Below, piece by piece: positions 6,449 through 13,774 of a DNA stretch of 17,985 nucleotides. The stretch spans positions 1 to 17,985 of the forward strand of contig CALKMT010000191.1 in the NCBI GenBank assembly GCA_938091715.1, written 5' to 3'. Source of the stretch: an uncultured Litorivicinus sp. Lineage in GTDB: Bacteria > Pseudomonadota > Gammaproteobacteria > Pseudomonadales > Litorivicinaceae. A program made the translations under genes and the position numbers. Below the pieces are notes generated by a model, which had not been told where the DNA came from, did no database searches, and saw only the letters and a list, made by a program, of their open reading frames with translations. Position 1 is the first letter of the stretch, and the number at the start of each line of letters is the position of its first letter.

Positions 6449-7845
6449 AACGACAGTTCATCGCCATATTGGCCGACGACGTGCCCCTGGCCGCCGCTCA
6501 GATTGGCGGGGCCACCACGCCCTGCTGTGTGATCGAAAACCAACGGGTGTTATGTGCCGATCCGAACGCCGAAAAACTGGGCATTCACCCGGGCATGAGC
6601 CAAGGCACCGCCATCGCACTCAGCGCGGATCTGACACTGTACCCACGACACTTGGCCACCGAGCAGGGATTGATGCAGGGGCTGGCTCAATGGGCTTATC
6701 GGCATAGCAGTTGGGTGCACTGGAACGAGGATTGTTTGATCGTCGAAGTCGCCGGCAGCGAAAAGCTCTTTGGTGGGCTGGAGTCCCTGTGGCAGCGCCT
6801 GCACAGCCGAACATTGCGCCACATCGGTCGCTGCCGAGTCGCGCTGGGCCCCAACCCAGAAGCCGCCGTATTGCTGGCGCGTCTGGAATGGCAAACCTTG
6901 GATGTAAACCAAGCCCAAGAGTGGCTAACGAAAATACCCCTGACTCGCCTGCCGCTGAACGCCCCACTTATTCAACGCTTGAGTGCCATGGGGCTGAACC
7001 AGATCGAGTCCCTGTTGGCGTTTTCCTCGGCAGACCTGGCCCGACGTTTCCCGATCGAGTTGAAAGACTATTTGGATCGCTTGCTGGGGCGCAAACCCGA
7101 TCTGCGCCCCACCTGGACACCGCAGGAAAATTTCCACTCCATCCTTAGCCTGCAGCAAGCCTGTCATAACGCCCAGGCTCTGGCTTTTCCGATTAAACAC
7201 TTATTGGATCAGTTGGCGAACTTTCTAAAGACCCGTCAATGGAGCTGCCTAGAATTCACCCTGACGTTTATCAACGAAGACCGCCAGCAACAGCCGTTGA
7301 CGCTGGCCCTAGGCCAGGGTCTACATCGAACCGAAGCCATGATCGAGCCGCTCAAACTGCACCTGAACAAAATTACCCTGAGCGCCCCGGTCATCGACAT
7401 CCAACTGACCAGCGATCGCTTTCGGGTTTGGCGCGGGGAAACCGGCGATTTAATGAAGCCGCAACCCAAGGACACGCAAAGTGAGTTGTTGATCGCCTTA
7501 CAAGCACGGCTGGGTAAGCACGCCTTGCAGGGCCTAAATTTGGCCGCCAGTTGGCTGCCTGAACGGGCCAACATTCAGCAGGCTTTTGGACTCGACGTAC
7601 AAGAGCCGGCCGCCGCCTATGACAACATTCGACCTACCTGGCTGCTGCCAACGCCGCTACCAATGGCCCCTCACGATTTAAAAACCCTGCAATGGCTGCG
7701 TGGCCCCGAACGAATCGAGGCCCATTGGTGGCAAGACCAGGGGGGGCGACGCGATTATCACGTGGCCAGCCAATCCGGCGCTCTGGTGTGGGTATTTAAA
7801 GATTTACGAACCCAGCAGTGGTACCTGCATGGATTGTTTGGCTAA
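6445..7845 (+). CDS. imuB: ImuB, catalytically inactive Y-family polymerase homologue
   Basis: ImuB is a DinB/UmuC-like protein without polymerase activity that organises the mutasome with ImuA and DnaE2 at the sliding clamp. The 466 residues show the ImuB pattern: an N-terminal strand (FIAILADDVPLAAAQI) lacking the DxD catalytic aspartates, LGIHPGMSQGTAIAL, LIVEVAGSEKLFGG where active enzymes have SxDE, a helix-hairpin-helix-like region near 170-200, and a C-terminus ending in the conserved VWVFKDLRTQQWYLHGLFG pattern. The ATG at 6445 overlaps the imuA stop; an in-frame extension to 5950 only shadows imuA. At the place where many ImuB proteins carry a QLDLF-like clamp motif, this one reads GETGDLMK (331-338). 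dnaE2 does not follow; rep begins 77 bp later. Confidence 0.92.
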   Translation: MKRQFIAILADDVPLAAAQIGGATTPCCVIENQRVLCADPNAEKLGIHPGMSQGTAIALSADLTLYPRHLATEQGLMQGLAQWAYRHSSWVHWNEDCLIVEVAGSEKLFGGLESLWQRLHSRTLRHIGRCRVALGPNPEAAVLLARLEWQTLDVNQAQEWLTKIPLTRLPLNAPLIQRLSAMGLNQIESLLAFSSADLARRFPIELKDYLDRLLGRKPDLRPTWTPQENFHSILSLQQACHNAQALAFPIKHLLDQLANFLKTRQWSCLEFTLTFINEDRQQQPLTLALGQGLHRTEAMIEPLKLHLNKITLSAPVIDIQLTSDRFRVWRGETGDLMKPQPKDTQSELLIALQARLGKHALQGLNLAASWLPERANIQQAFGLDVQEPAAAYDNIRPTWLLPTPLPMAPHDLKTLQWLRGPERIEAHWWQDQGGRRDYHVASQSGALVWVFKDLRTQQWYLHGLFG

Positions 7846-7889
7846 CACCCTAAGACCGTGGTTTTCGCAACCAAAAATCAGGCTTGCGA

Positions 7890-7916
7890 TGCTAGAATCC
7901 GCGCCCCAGGAAGGAG
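7890..7916 (+). promoter_or_regulatory. Candidate rep promoter and ribosome binding site
   Basis: TGCTAGAAT (7890-7898) is a good extended -10 element, 25 bp before the start. AAGGAG (7911-7916) is a strong Shine-Dalgarno 6 bp before the TTG at 7923, which fixes that start. No convincing -35 is visible. Transcription from imuB may also reach rep, since no terminator is seen in the 77-bp gap. Confidence 0.45.
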
Positions 7917-7922
7917 TAACCG

Positions 7923-9992
7923 TTGGATTTATCTCAACTCAACCCGCGCCAGCGCGAAGCCGTTAAACACAGCGGCAGTCCCTTGCTTGTGCTCGCCGGC
8001 GCCGGCTCAGGAAAAACCAGCGTCATCACGCGCAAAATGGCCTACCTGATCCAGGTGCTCCAGTACCCTGCCAACAAAATCTATGCCGTGACCTTTACCA
8101 ACAAAGCCGCCCGGGAAATGAAAGAACGGGTCGACGGATTGCTCGACAAGGGCCAAGGCCGGGGGCTGTCTGTTGGAACCTTTCACAGCTTCGGGCTGAA
8201 CTTCATCAAACGCGAATTAACCGCGCTAGGGATGAAACGCGGCTTCTCGATCCTGGACAGTGACGACATCCTGAGCATCTTAACCGACATGATGTCCGCC
8301 TCAGGCGAGGCCGATAAAGAACGCGCCAAGATTGCTCAACACCGGATCAGCGAATGGAAAAATGATTTGCGCAAGCCCAGCGAGGCCTTGTCGCATGCGG
8401 AAAGCGAAGATGACGCCGCCTTTGCCGCCCTGTATGAAAAGCTGCAACGCTACTTAAAGGCTTGCAACTGCGTTGATTTCGACGATCTGATTGCCCTGCC
8501 CACCTGGCTACTCGAGTCCAACGAGACCATTCGCACGCGCTGGCAGAACAAAATTCGCCATTTGCTGGTCGACGAATACCAAGACACCAATGGCGCTCAA
8601 TACCGCTTGGTCAAACAACTGGTGGGGCCTCGAGAGGCCTTAACTGTGGTCGGTGATGACGACCAATCCATTTATGCCTGGCGCGGCGCTCGACCCGAAA
8701 ACTTGTTCGAGCTGGGCCGCGATTATCCCTCGCTCAAAGTGATCAAGCTTGAGCAAAACTATCGCTCGACCAACGGCATCCTGAAATCGGCCAACCAACT
8801 GATCAGTAACAACCCCCACGAGCACGAGAAAACCCTCTGGTCCGACAAAGGCGAAGGGGAAGACATTCAAATCCTGGCCTGTGCCAACGAGGAGGCCGAA
8901 GCCGAGCGTGTGGTGGGCGCTATCATTGACCATCGATTGCGCAACAATAGCCATTACCGTGACTACGCCGTGCTGTATCGCTCGAACCATCAGGCTCGGC
9001 AACTCGAGCTCAGCCTGCAGCGCTTCAAAGTGCCCTACAAGATGACCGGCGGCACCAGCTTCTTTTCACGCTCGGAAATCCGCGACGCGATGGGCTATCT
9101 GCGACTGCTGCTCAACCCAGACGACGACAATGCTCTGTTGCGAATTATCAACACGCCCCGCCGGGGCATCGGCATCAGCACCCTTGAGCGACTCGGCGAG
9201 TATGCCCGGGAGCGAGATAAGCCCATGCTGGGATGCATGGACGAACTGGGCCTGGCCCAGCAACTCAACGAAGCTCAACTGCAACGCTTACAAACCTTTT
9301 CAGAAATGATCTGGGAAAAGCGCCAAGCACTGGACGAGGGCAACGGACTACGCGCCATCATGGAGCTGTTTGTTGAGATCGGCTACGAGGATTGGTTGCG
9401 CGCAGAATCCAACACCGAAGCCCAGGGCGAGCGTCGAATTGCCAACCTGCAATTCTTGATCGATGCCCTGCGCAAGGATCTTCATCACGAGCCTGAAATA
9501 GATGACGAGATGGTCGAGCTTGAAGGGCAAGAAGAGCCTGACGAGGCGGCCGACGAATCAGCGGTCGAGGCTGCGATTCGCAAACTTGTATTACGGGATT
9601 TGCTAGAGCGCCAAGAAGAAGAGGACGACAGCGACCGGGTGCAGTTGGCCACCTTGCACGCCGCCAAGGGCCTGGAATTTCCCTACGTCACCCTGATCGG
9701 CTGCGAGGAAAACATTCTGCCCCACCGCGCCAGCATCGAAAATGACAGCATCGAAGAAGAGCGTCGACTGGCCTATGTGGGCGTGACCCGGGCCATGCGG
9801 GAACTGACCCTAACCTACTGCAACAGCCGCCGTATGGGGGGCGAAAAAGTCGAAACCTCTCCCTCAAGGTTTATCGAAGAATTACCCGAGGCCCATGTGT
9901 TTTGGGAGGGGCGCACGCCCATCACCGAAGAACAAAAGAAAGAGAAAGGCCAATCGGTATTGGCCAGTCTGTTTGCCTCATTTGAAGACTAG
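7923..9992 (+). CDS. rep: ATP-dependent DNA helicase Rep (UvrD/Rep superfamily 1A)
   Basis: Rep is a 3'-5' single-strand translocase that clears proteins from DNA ahead of the replication fork and helps restart stalled forks. The 689 residues carry all SF1A motifs: Walker A AGAGSGKT (25-32), motif Ia TFTNKAAREMKERV, motif II LLVDEYQDTN, motif III VVGDDDQSIYAWRGARPENL, motif IV LEQNYRST, motif V LHAAKGLEFPYV and motif VI EERRLAYVGVTRA. KACNCVDFDDLI and GGTSFFSR-EI favour Rep over UvrD. The TTG start at 7923 is set by AAGGAG and by the family N-terminus (L-NP-Q-x-AV). Compared with my memory of E. coli Rep (673 residues) there is an extra acidic stretch near residues 523-566. The stop codon shares a CTAG with the convergent DUF2333 gene. 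Confidence 0.96.
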   Translation: MDLSQLNPRQREAVKHSGSPLLVLAGAGSGKTSVITRKMAYLIQVLQYPANKIYAVTFTNKAAREMKERVDGLLDKGQGRGLSVGTFHSFGLNFIKRELTALGMKRGFSILDSDDILSILTDMMSASGEADKERAKIAQHRISEWKNDLRKPSEALSHAESEDDAAFAALYEKLQRYLKACNCVDFDDLIALPTWLLESNETIRTRWQNKIRHLLVDEYQDTNGAQYRLVKQLVGPREALTVVGDDDQSIYAWRGARPENLFELGRDYPSLKVIKLEQNYRSTNGILKSANQLISNNPHEHEKTLWSDKGEGEDIQILACANEEAEAERVVGAIIDHRLRNNSHYRDYAVLYRSNHQARQLELSLQRFKVPYKMTGGTSFFSRSEIRDAMGYLRLLLNPDDDNALLRIINTPRRGIGISTLERLGEYARERDKPMLGCMDELGLAQQLNEAQLQRLQTFSEMIWEKRQALDEGNGLRAIMELFVEIGYEDWLRAESNTEAQGERRIANLQFLIDALRKDLHHEPEIDDEMVELEGQEEPDEAADESAVEAAIRKLVLRDLLERQEEEDDSDRVQLATLHAAKGLEFPYVTLIGCEENILPHRASIENDSIEEERRLAYVGVTRAMRELTLTYCNSRRMGGEKVETSPSRFIEELPEAHVFWEGRTPITEEQKKEKGQSVLASLFASFED

Positions 9993-11026
9993 CCTTCGCT
10001 GAGCAATGACCGCAGGTCCGTAATGGCCGAGTGCGCGCGGCTGATGTAACTGGCCATGACCAGCGAATGGTTTGCGAACAGTCCAAAACCCGATCCATTC
10101 ATAATCACAGGGCTCCAGACGGTGTCCTGGGTGGCTTCCAACTCGCGGATAATTTGGCGAATGGATGCCGTGGCATTTTTGTCCTGCAAGACCCCCGAGA
10201 AATCCACTTCCACGGCCTTCATAAACTGGATCAGCGCCCAGGCACTGCCCCGGGCCTCAAAAAACACATCGTCGATTTCCGACCAGGGGGTCTTCACAAT
10301 TTGCGCCGCCGGTGCAGGCGTTGACTGCTCGGCAGCCGCATCCCCAGACAAATCGGTGTTAATGCGTACCTGGCCAACGCTGGCGCTTAGCCGCTGTGAC
10401 AACGAGCCCAGCCGGGTTTCCACGTCGGACAACCAACCGCGCAGATTATCGGCCCGGGCAAAGAATTGGCTGTCGGGTTGATCCGGATCTAACAGGTCCC
10501 GCAAATACGCCTGCAACGCCTGATCGGCCTTGGTATAGCTGCCCTCAGCCGAAGGAAACCATTTCTCGGAATCGTAATTCAGGGCCGGCTCAGCAATCAC
10601 CAAGTGCGGATTTTCGGTCGATTGAGATTGCGATCGGCTGAAATCTTTGCGCAAGGCCCGCGCCAGATCCCGGCTTTGAACCAAGGCACCCCACTCAAAA
10701 TTTGGCATGTTGTCCAACAACACCCCCGGGGGCGTTACATCGTTGCTTAGGTAACCGCCGGGTTTGTTAAGCAGGGTTTGCGTGACACTCAACAGCGAGC
10801 CCGTCAACACACTGCCCGGTTTTGGGTCCGCGCCCTGATGGGTTTCTTGGATAACCTGCTCGGGGGATAACTGGGCTGGCACCTGACTGAACCAAAAGCC
10901 TAGAATAACGGTCAACAGAATCAGGACGGCGAACCCTATGGCCCCAGCTCGACCGATCCAAGAGGGCCACTGAAAACGTTTTGCGTTGTTCACGGCGTCT
11001 ATAATGGCGTCTGAATCCTGACTCAT
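9989..11026 (-). CDS. DUF2333-family membrane-anchored protein
   Basis: This 345-residue protein matches the DUF2333 family of gammaproteobacteria, of unknown function. It has a short N-terminal cytoplasmic part, one transmembrane helix near residues 28-47 (AGAIGFAVLILLTVILGFWF) and a large presumably periplasmic domain. Family-like segments include NKPGGYLSND, PPGVLLDNMPNFEWGAL-Q-RD, ARALRKDFSRSQSQS and the C-terminal ILEL/IRELEATQ-to-NGSGFGLFANHSLVMASYISRA block. The ATG at 11026 is preferred over a GTG at 11044 because AAGGA (11036-11032) lies 5 bp before it, and the longer form would consume that ribosome binding site. Its start codon is only 21 bp from that of the divergent nDsbD gene, and its stop shares CTAG with rep. 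Function cannot be inferred. Confidence 0.85.
   Translation of the reverse strand: MSQDSDAIIDAVNNAKRFQWPSWIGRAGAIGFAVLILLTVILGFWFSQVPAQLSPEQVIQETHQGADPKPGSVLTGSLLSVTQTLLNKPGGYLSNDVTPPGVLLDNMPNFEWGALVQSRDLARALRKDFSRSQSQSTENPHLVIAEPALNYDSEKWFPSAEGSYTKADQALQAYLRDLLDPDQPDSQFFARADNLRGWLSDVETRLGSLSQRLSASVGQVRINTDLSGDAAAEQSTPAPAAQIVKTPWSEIDDVFFEARGSAWALIQFMKAVEVDFSGVLQDKNATASIRQIIRELEATQDTVWSPVIMNGSGFGLFANHSLVMASYISRAHSAITDLRSLLSEG
11000..11005 (+). promoter_or_regulatory. Candidate -10 of the orphan nDsbD gene
   Basis: A perfect TATAAT lies inside the 5' end of the divergent DUF2333 gene, 43 bp before the GTG at 11048. Only weak -35 candidates (GTTTTG or TTTTGC, 15-16 bp upstream) are present. Since only 21 bp separate the two start codons, the promoter has to lie in opposite-strand coding sequence. 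Confidence 0.4.
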
Positions 11027-11030
11027 ATCA

Positions 11031-11041
11031 ATCCTTAGGAG
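11031..11041. promoter_or_regulatory. Overlapping back-to-back ribosome binding sites
   Basis: The sequence ATCCTTAGGAG serves both directions. On the plus strand TAGGAG (11036-11041) lies 6 bp before the GTG at 11048. On the minus strand CTAAGGA lies 5 bp before the ATG at 11026. The near-palindromic CCTTAGG core thus supplies both Shine-Dalgarno sequences and fixes both start codons. Confidence 0.7.
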
Positions 11042-11047
11042 CACGAT

Positions 11048-11464
11048 GTGTTTAAGACTATCACTTCCTTTTTGGTTGTAATGCCAATTTCAATCCTTGC
11101 ATTGGCGAATAGTCTCAACCCGACCTATCCGCCGCCGTACGAGGCCTACACCGCTATCGCCAATCAAACCGCCAACGGCTGGGTTATCGATGTTCAGGTC
11201 CAACCCGGCTTTTATCTGTACGTCAAAGATTTTCAACCTCAAGTGAATGATCAGCAGGGCAGCACTCTGCTGAGCTGGACTCAACCGACGCTGGACACTG
11301 TGCAGGATCCGCTGCGGGGCAGTGTGCAAGTCATGCGCCATAAATTTCAGACCCAACTGACGGTCGATCAATCTGGCGAGCTGTGGTTGGCGCTGCAAGG
11401 ATGCGCTGACAGCGGATTTTGCTATCCGCCCGAAAAACGCCTCTTGGCGATCATTTCCGATTAA
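11048..11464 (+). CDS. Stand-alone periplasmic DsbD N-terminal (nDsbD-like) domain protein
   Basis: This 138-residue protein consists of a signal peptide (about 1-21, ending ILALA-N) and a single nDsbD-type immunoglobulin-like domain. The redox motif QGCADSGFCYPPE (117-129) keeps both cysteines (C119, C125) in the C-x5-C arrangement of E. coli DsbD, and GFYLYVKDFQ matches the conserved GYYLY strand. In intact DsbD this domain takes electrons from the C-terminal thioredoxin domain and passes them to DsbC, DsbG or CcmG. Here the frame ends right after the domain, without the membrane or thioredoxin domains, and only 64 bp later aroQ begins, the gene that usually follows full-length dsbD. The GTG start is supported by TAGGAG. 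It may work with the DsbD/ScsB-like protein at 2258-4183 or with another, unseen reductase. Confidence 0.88.
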   Translation: MFKTITSFLVVMPISILALANSLNPTYPPPYEAYTAIANQTANGWVIDVQVQPGFYLYVKDFQPQVNDQQGSTLLSWTQPTLDTVQDPLRGSVQVMRHKFQTQLTVDQSGELWLALQGCADSGFCYPPEKRLLAIISD

Positions 11465-11486
11465 TTAGCGGCTTTTTATTGGATTT

Positions 11487-11514
11487 TGTCGCCATTTACT
11501 CCAAACTTGCGACA
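11487..11514. repeat. Inverted repeat upstream of aroQ
   Basis: TGTCGC (11487-11492) and GCGACA (11509-11514) form a perfect 6-bp inverted repeat with a 16-bp centre in the 70-bp gap before the aroQ start. It could be an operator or a weak RNA stem. There is no U-tract after it, so it is not an intrinsic terminator. Chance occurrence is possible. Confidence 0.25.
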
Positions 11515-11534
11515 TTCGGATAAAGGGAATGCCC

Positions 11535-11978
11535 GTGGCCAAGCTGTTATTAATCAACGGTCCTAATTTAAATCTGCTGGGGTCTCGGGAACCACAGATC
11601 TATGGCGCCGAGACCTTGGCCGATATCGAGCAGCGCGTTCAGCAACTGGCTGAACAGGCAGGTCACGCCCTGACCTGTGTTCAAAGCAATCACGAAGGCG
11701 TGTTGGTCGATGCCATCCACCAAGCGGCTCAACAGCAGGTTGATTTCATTCTGATCAACCCTGGGGCCTACACGCATACTTCCGTGGCTTTACGTGACGC
11801 CTTGGCCGGCACCGAAATGCCCTTTATCGAAATACATCTTTCTAATACTCACGCCCGCGAGGCCTTCCGTCATCACAGTTATCTAAGTCCAATCGCCCAC
11901 GGGGTGATCATGGGGTTAGGTGCACAGGGATACGAGTTGGCGTTGCAGGCCGCATTGAAACAGCTACAGGTAGGTTAA
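11535..11978 (+). CDS. aroQ: 3-dehydroquinate dehydratase, type II
   Basis: Catalyses dehydration of 3-dehydroquinate to 3-dehydroshikimate in the shikimate pathway; type II enzymes are cytoplasmic dodecamers. With the GTG at 11535 the product is 147 residues beginning M-A-K-LLLINGPNLNLLG, the classical type II N-terminus. Active-site parts are visible: R18 and the catalytic tyrosine in REPQIYG (Y23), NPGAYTHTSVALRDAL, and IEIHLSNTHAREAFRHHSYLS with the catalytic histidine. An ATG at 11529 in the same frame would leave AAAGGGA touching the start codon, whereas GTG 11535 has that Shine-Dalgarno at about 7 bp; I therefore prefer GTG, giving two residues fewer. It heads the aroQ-accB-accC-prmA cluster and is followed by accB after 6 bp. 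Confidence 0.96.
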   Translation: MAKLLLINGPNLNLLGSREPQIYGAETLADIEQRVQQLAEQAGHALTCVQSNHEGVLVDAIHQAAQQQVDFILINPGAYTHTSVALRDALAGTEMPFIEIHLSNTHAREAFRHHSYLSPIAHGVIMGLGAQGYELALQAALKQLQVG

Positions 11979-11984
11979 GACCGC

Positions 11985-12434
11985 ATGGACATTCGCAAGA
12001 TTAAAAAACTGATCGAGTTACTGCACGACTCGGACGTACATGAAATCGAGATCAAAGAAGGCGAAGAAGCGGTTCGCATCACCCGTTCGGCGGCTGCACC
12101 GGTCGCCATGGCCCCCGCCCCCGCGCCAGTCGCCGTAGCCGCGCCAGTCGCTGCCCCCGCGGCCGCGCCTGCTGCTGCCGAGGAGCCACAGATTGTCAGC
12201 GGCCACCAGGTTCTGAGCCCCATGGTGGGTACCTACTACGCCGCGCCCAACCCAGACGCTGGCAACTTCGTCGAGGTCGGTTCAAGCGTCAACGTCGGCG
12301 ACCCGCTGTGCATCGTGGAAGCCATGAAAATGATGAACCAGATCACCGCCGACAAAGCAGGCACCGTCAAAGCCATCCTGTGCCAGGACGGCGACCCGGT
12401 TGAATTCGATCAGCCTTTGTTTGTGATTGACTGA
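11985..12434 (+). CDS. accB: Biotin carboxyl carrier protein of acetyl-CoA carboxylase
   Basis: AccB carries biotin between the carboxylase and carboxyltransferase parts of acetyl-CoA carboxylase, the committed step of fatty acid synthesis. The 149 residues show an N-terminal helical part (MDIRKIKKLIELL), a flexible Ala/Pro linker (about 36-66), and the biotinyl domain (about 74-149) with SPMVGTYY and the biotinylation motif EAMKM, lysine 115. The start is the only sensible ATG; the Shine-Dalgarno is weak. Its stop overlaps the accC start by one base (TGATG), so the two subunits are translationally coupled. The linker coding stretch is low-complexity GCC/GCG/CCC and creates spurious antisense frames. 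Confidence 0.98.
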   Translation: MDIRKIKKLIELLHDSDVHEIEIKEGEEAVRITRSAAAPVAMAPAPAPVAVAAPVAAPAAAPAAAEEPQIVSGHQVLSPMVGTYYAAPNPDAGNFVEVGSSVNVGDPLCIVEAMKMMNQITADKAGTVKAILCQDGDPVEFDQPLFVID

Positions 12435-13774
12435 TGATTAAGAAAGTCTTAATCGCCAACCGTGGCGAGATCGCCCTTCGCGTCCTGCGTGCCTGTAAAG
12501 CTCAAGGCATCAAAGTCGTAGCGGCCCACTCCACCGCCGACCGAGATTTGATGCACGTTCGCCTTGCTGACGAGTCGGTTTGCATCGGTCCGGCACCAGG
12601 CGCCAAAAGCTACCTGAACGTACCCGCCTTGATTGCGGCCGCGGAAATCACCGAGGCCGAGGCGATCCACCCGGGTTATGGATTTTTGTCCGAAAACGCC
12701 GATTTTGCCGAGCGCTGCGAAGAATCTGGATTCGTGTTTATCGGCCCACGGGCGGAAACCATTCGCCTGATGGGCGACAAGGTGAGCGCTATTCAGGCCA
12801 TGAAGAAGGCCGGTGTACCCACCGTTCCGGGCTCAGATGGTCCGTTGCCCACCGACCCGGCCGCGGTTAAAGCGATTGCCAAGCGCGTTGGCTACCCGGT
12901 CATCATCAAGGCCTCATCCGGCGGCGGTGGTCGCGGCATGCGTGTGGTCAACGAAGAAGCCGAGCTGATCAATTCCATTGAGGTGACTCAGGCCGAAGCC
13001 CGAGTCGCCTTTGGCGATGACACGGTATACCTAGAGAAATTCCTGCAGCGACCGCGGCACGTTGAAATTCAAGTTCTGGCAGACGAGCATGGCAACGCCG
13101 TGCACCTATACGACCGGGATTGCTCGCTGCAGCGCCGCCACCAAAAAGTGATCGAAGAGGCCCCGGCACCCGCCTTGGATCCCGAGGCACGGGCGGCGGT
13201 ATTTGAATCCTGCGTCCAGGCCTGCAAAACCATTGGTTATCGCGGCGCCGGCACCTTTGAATTCCTATACGAGGACGGCGGGTACTATTTCATCGAAATG
13301 AACACGCGCGTTCAGGTCGAGCACCCGGTGACCGAGCTAATCACCGGCGTTGACATTGTCGCTGAACAATTGCGTATCGCCTCGGGCCTACCCTTGTCCG
13401 TTACCCAGGACGAAATACAGGTCAACGGCCATGCATTTGAGTGCCGAATTAACGCCGAGGATCCGGTCAACTTTATGCCCTCCCCAGGCACCATCAACAA
13501 CTGGCACGCCCCGGGCGGACCCGGCGTACGCGTCGATTCGCATATCTATTCGGGTTACCGTGTGCCGCCGCACTATGACTCGCTGATCGCAAAGATCTTG
13601 ACCCATGCCGACACCCGCGTGGGTGCGTTGGACCGCATGCAGATCGCCTTGGGTGAGATGATCGTGGACGGGGTCAAAACCAATGGGCCGTTGCATCAAG
13701 ACCTGTGTGCCGATGAAGGATTTCGTGAGGGGGGTGTCTCCATTCACTACCTCGAAAAGAAACTCGGCCTGTGA
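12434..13774 (+). CDS. accC: Biotin carboxylase subunit of acetyl-CoA carboxylase
   Basis: AccC uses ATP and bicarbonate to carboxylate the biotin on AccB. The 446 residues match the E. coli enzyme closely enough to keep its numbering: MIKKVLIANRGEIA at the start, ATP-grasp glycine-rich loop SSGGGGRGMR (161-170), ATP ligands K116 and K159, H209, K238 in RRHQKVIEEAP, metal ligands E276 and E288, and catalytic N290 and R292 in EMNTRVQVEHPVTE. The ATG overlaps the accB stop by one base, and the 3' end overlaps the prmA start by four (GTGA). All expected catalytic residues are present. Confidence 0.99.
   Translation: MIKKVLIANRGEIALRVLRACKAQGIKVVAAHSTADRDLMHVRLADESVCIGPAPGAKSYLNVPALIAAAEITEAEAIHPGYGFLSENADFAERCEESGFVFIGPRAETIRLMGDKVSAIQAMKKAGVPTVPGSDGPLPTDPAAVKAIAKRVGYPVIIKASSGGGGRGMRVVNEEAELINSIEVTQAEARVAFGDDTVYLEKFLQRPRHVEIQVLADEHGNAVHLYDRDCSLQRRHQKVIEEAPAPALDPEARAAVFESCVQACKTIGYRGAGTFEFLYEDGGYYFIEMNTRVQVEHPVTELITGVDIVAEQLRIASGLPLSVTQDEIQVNGHAFECRINAEDPVNFMPSPGTINNWHAPGGPGVRVDSHIYSGYRVPPHYDSLIAKILTHADTRVGALDRMQIALGEMIVDGVKTNGPLHQDLCADEGFREGGVSIHYLEKKLGL

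Noticed and set aside
7864..7880. Possible terminator after imuB (TGGTT/AACCA)
   Set aside because: The stem is only 5 bp and is followed by A residues rather than a U-tract.
11975..12223. Ala/Gly-rich antisense frame over accB
   Set aside because: It arises from the low-complexity Ala/Pro linker of AccB.
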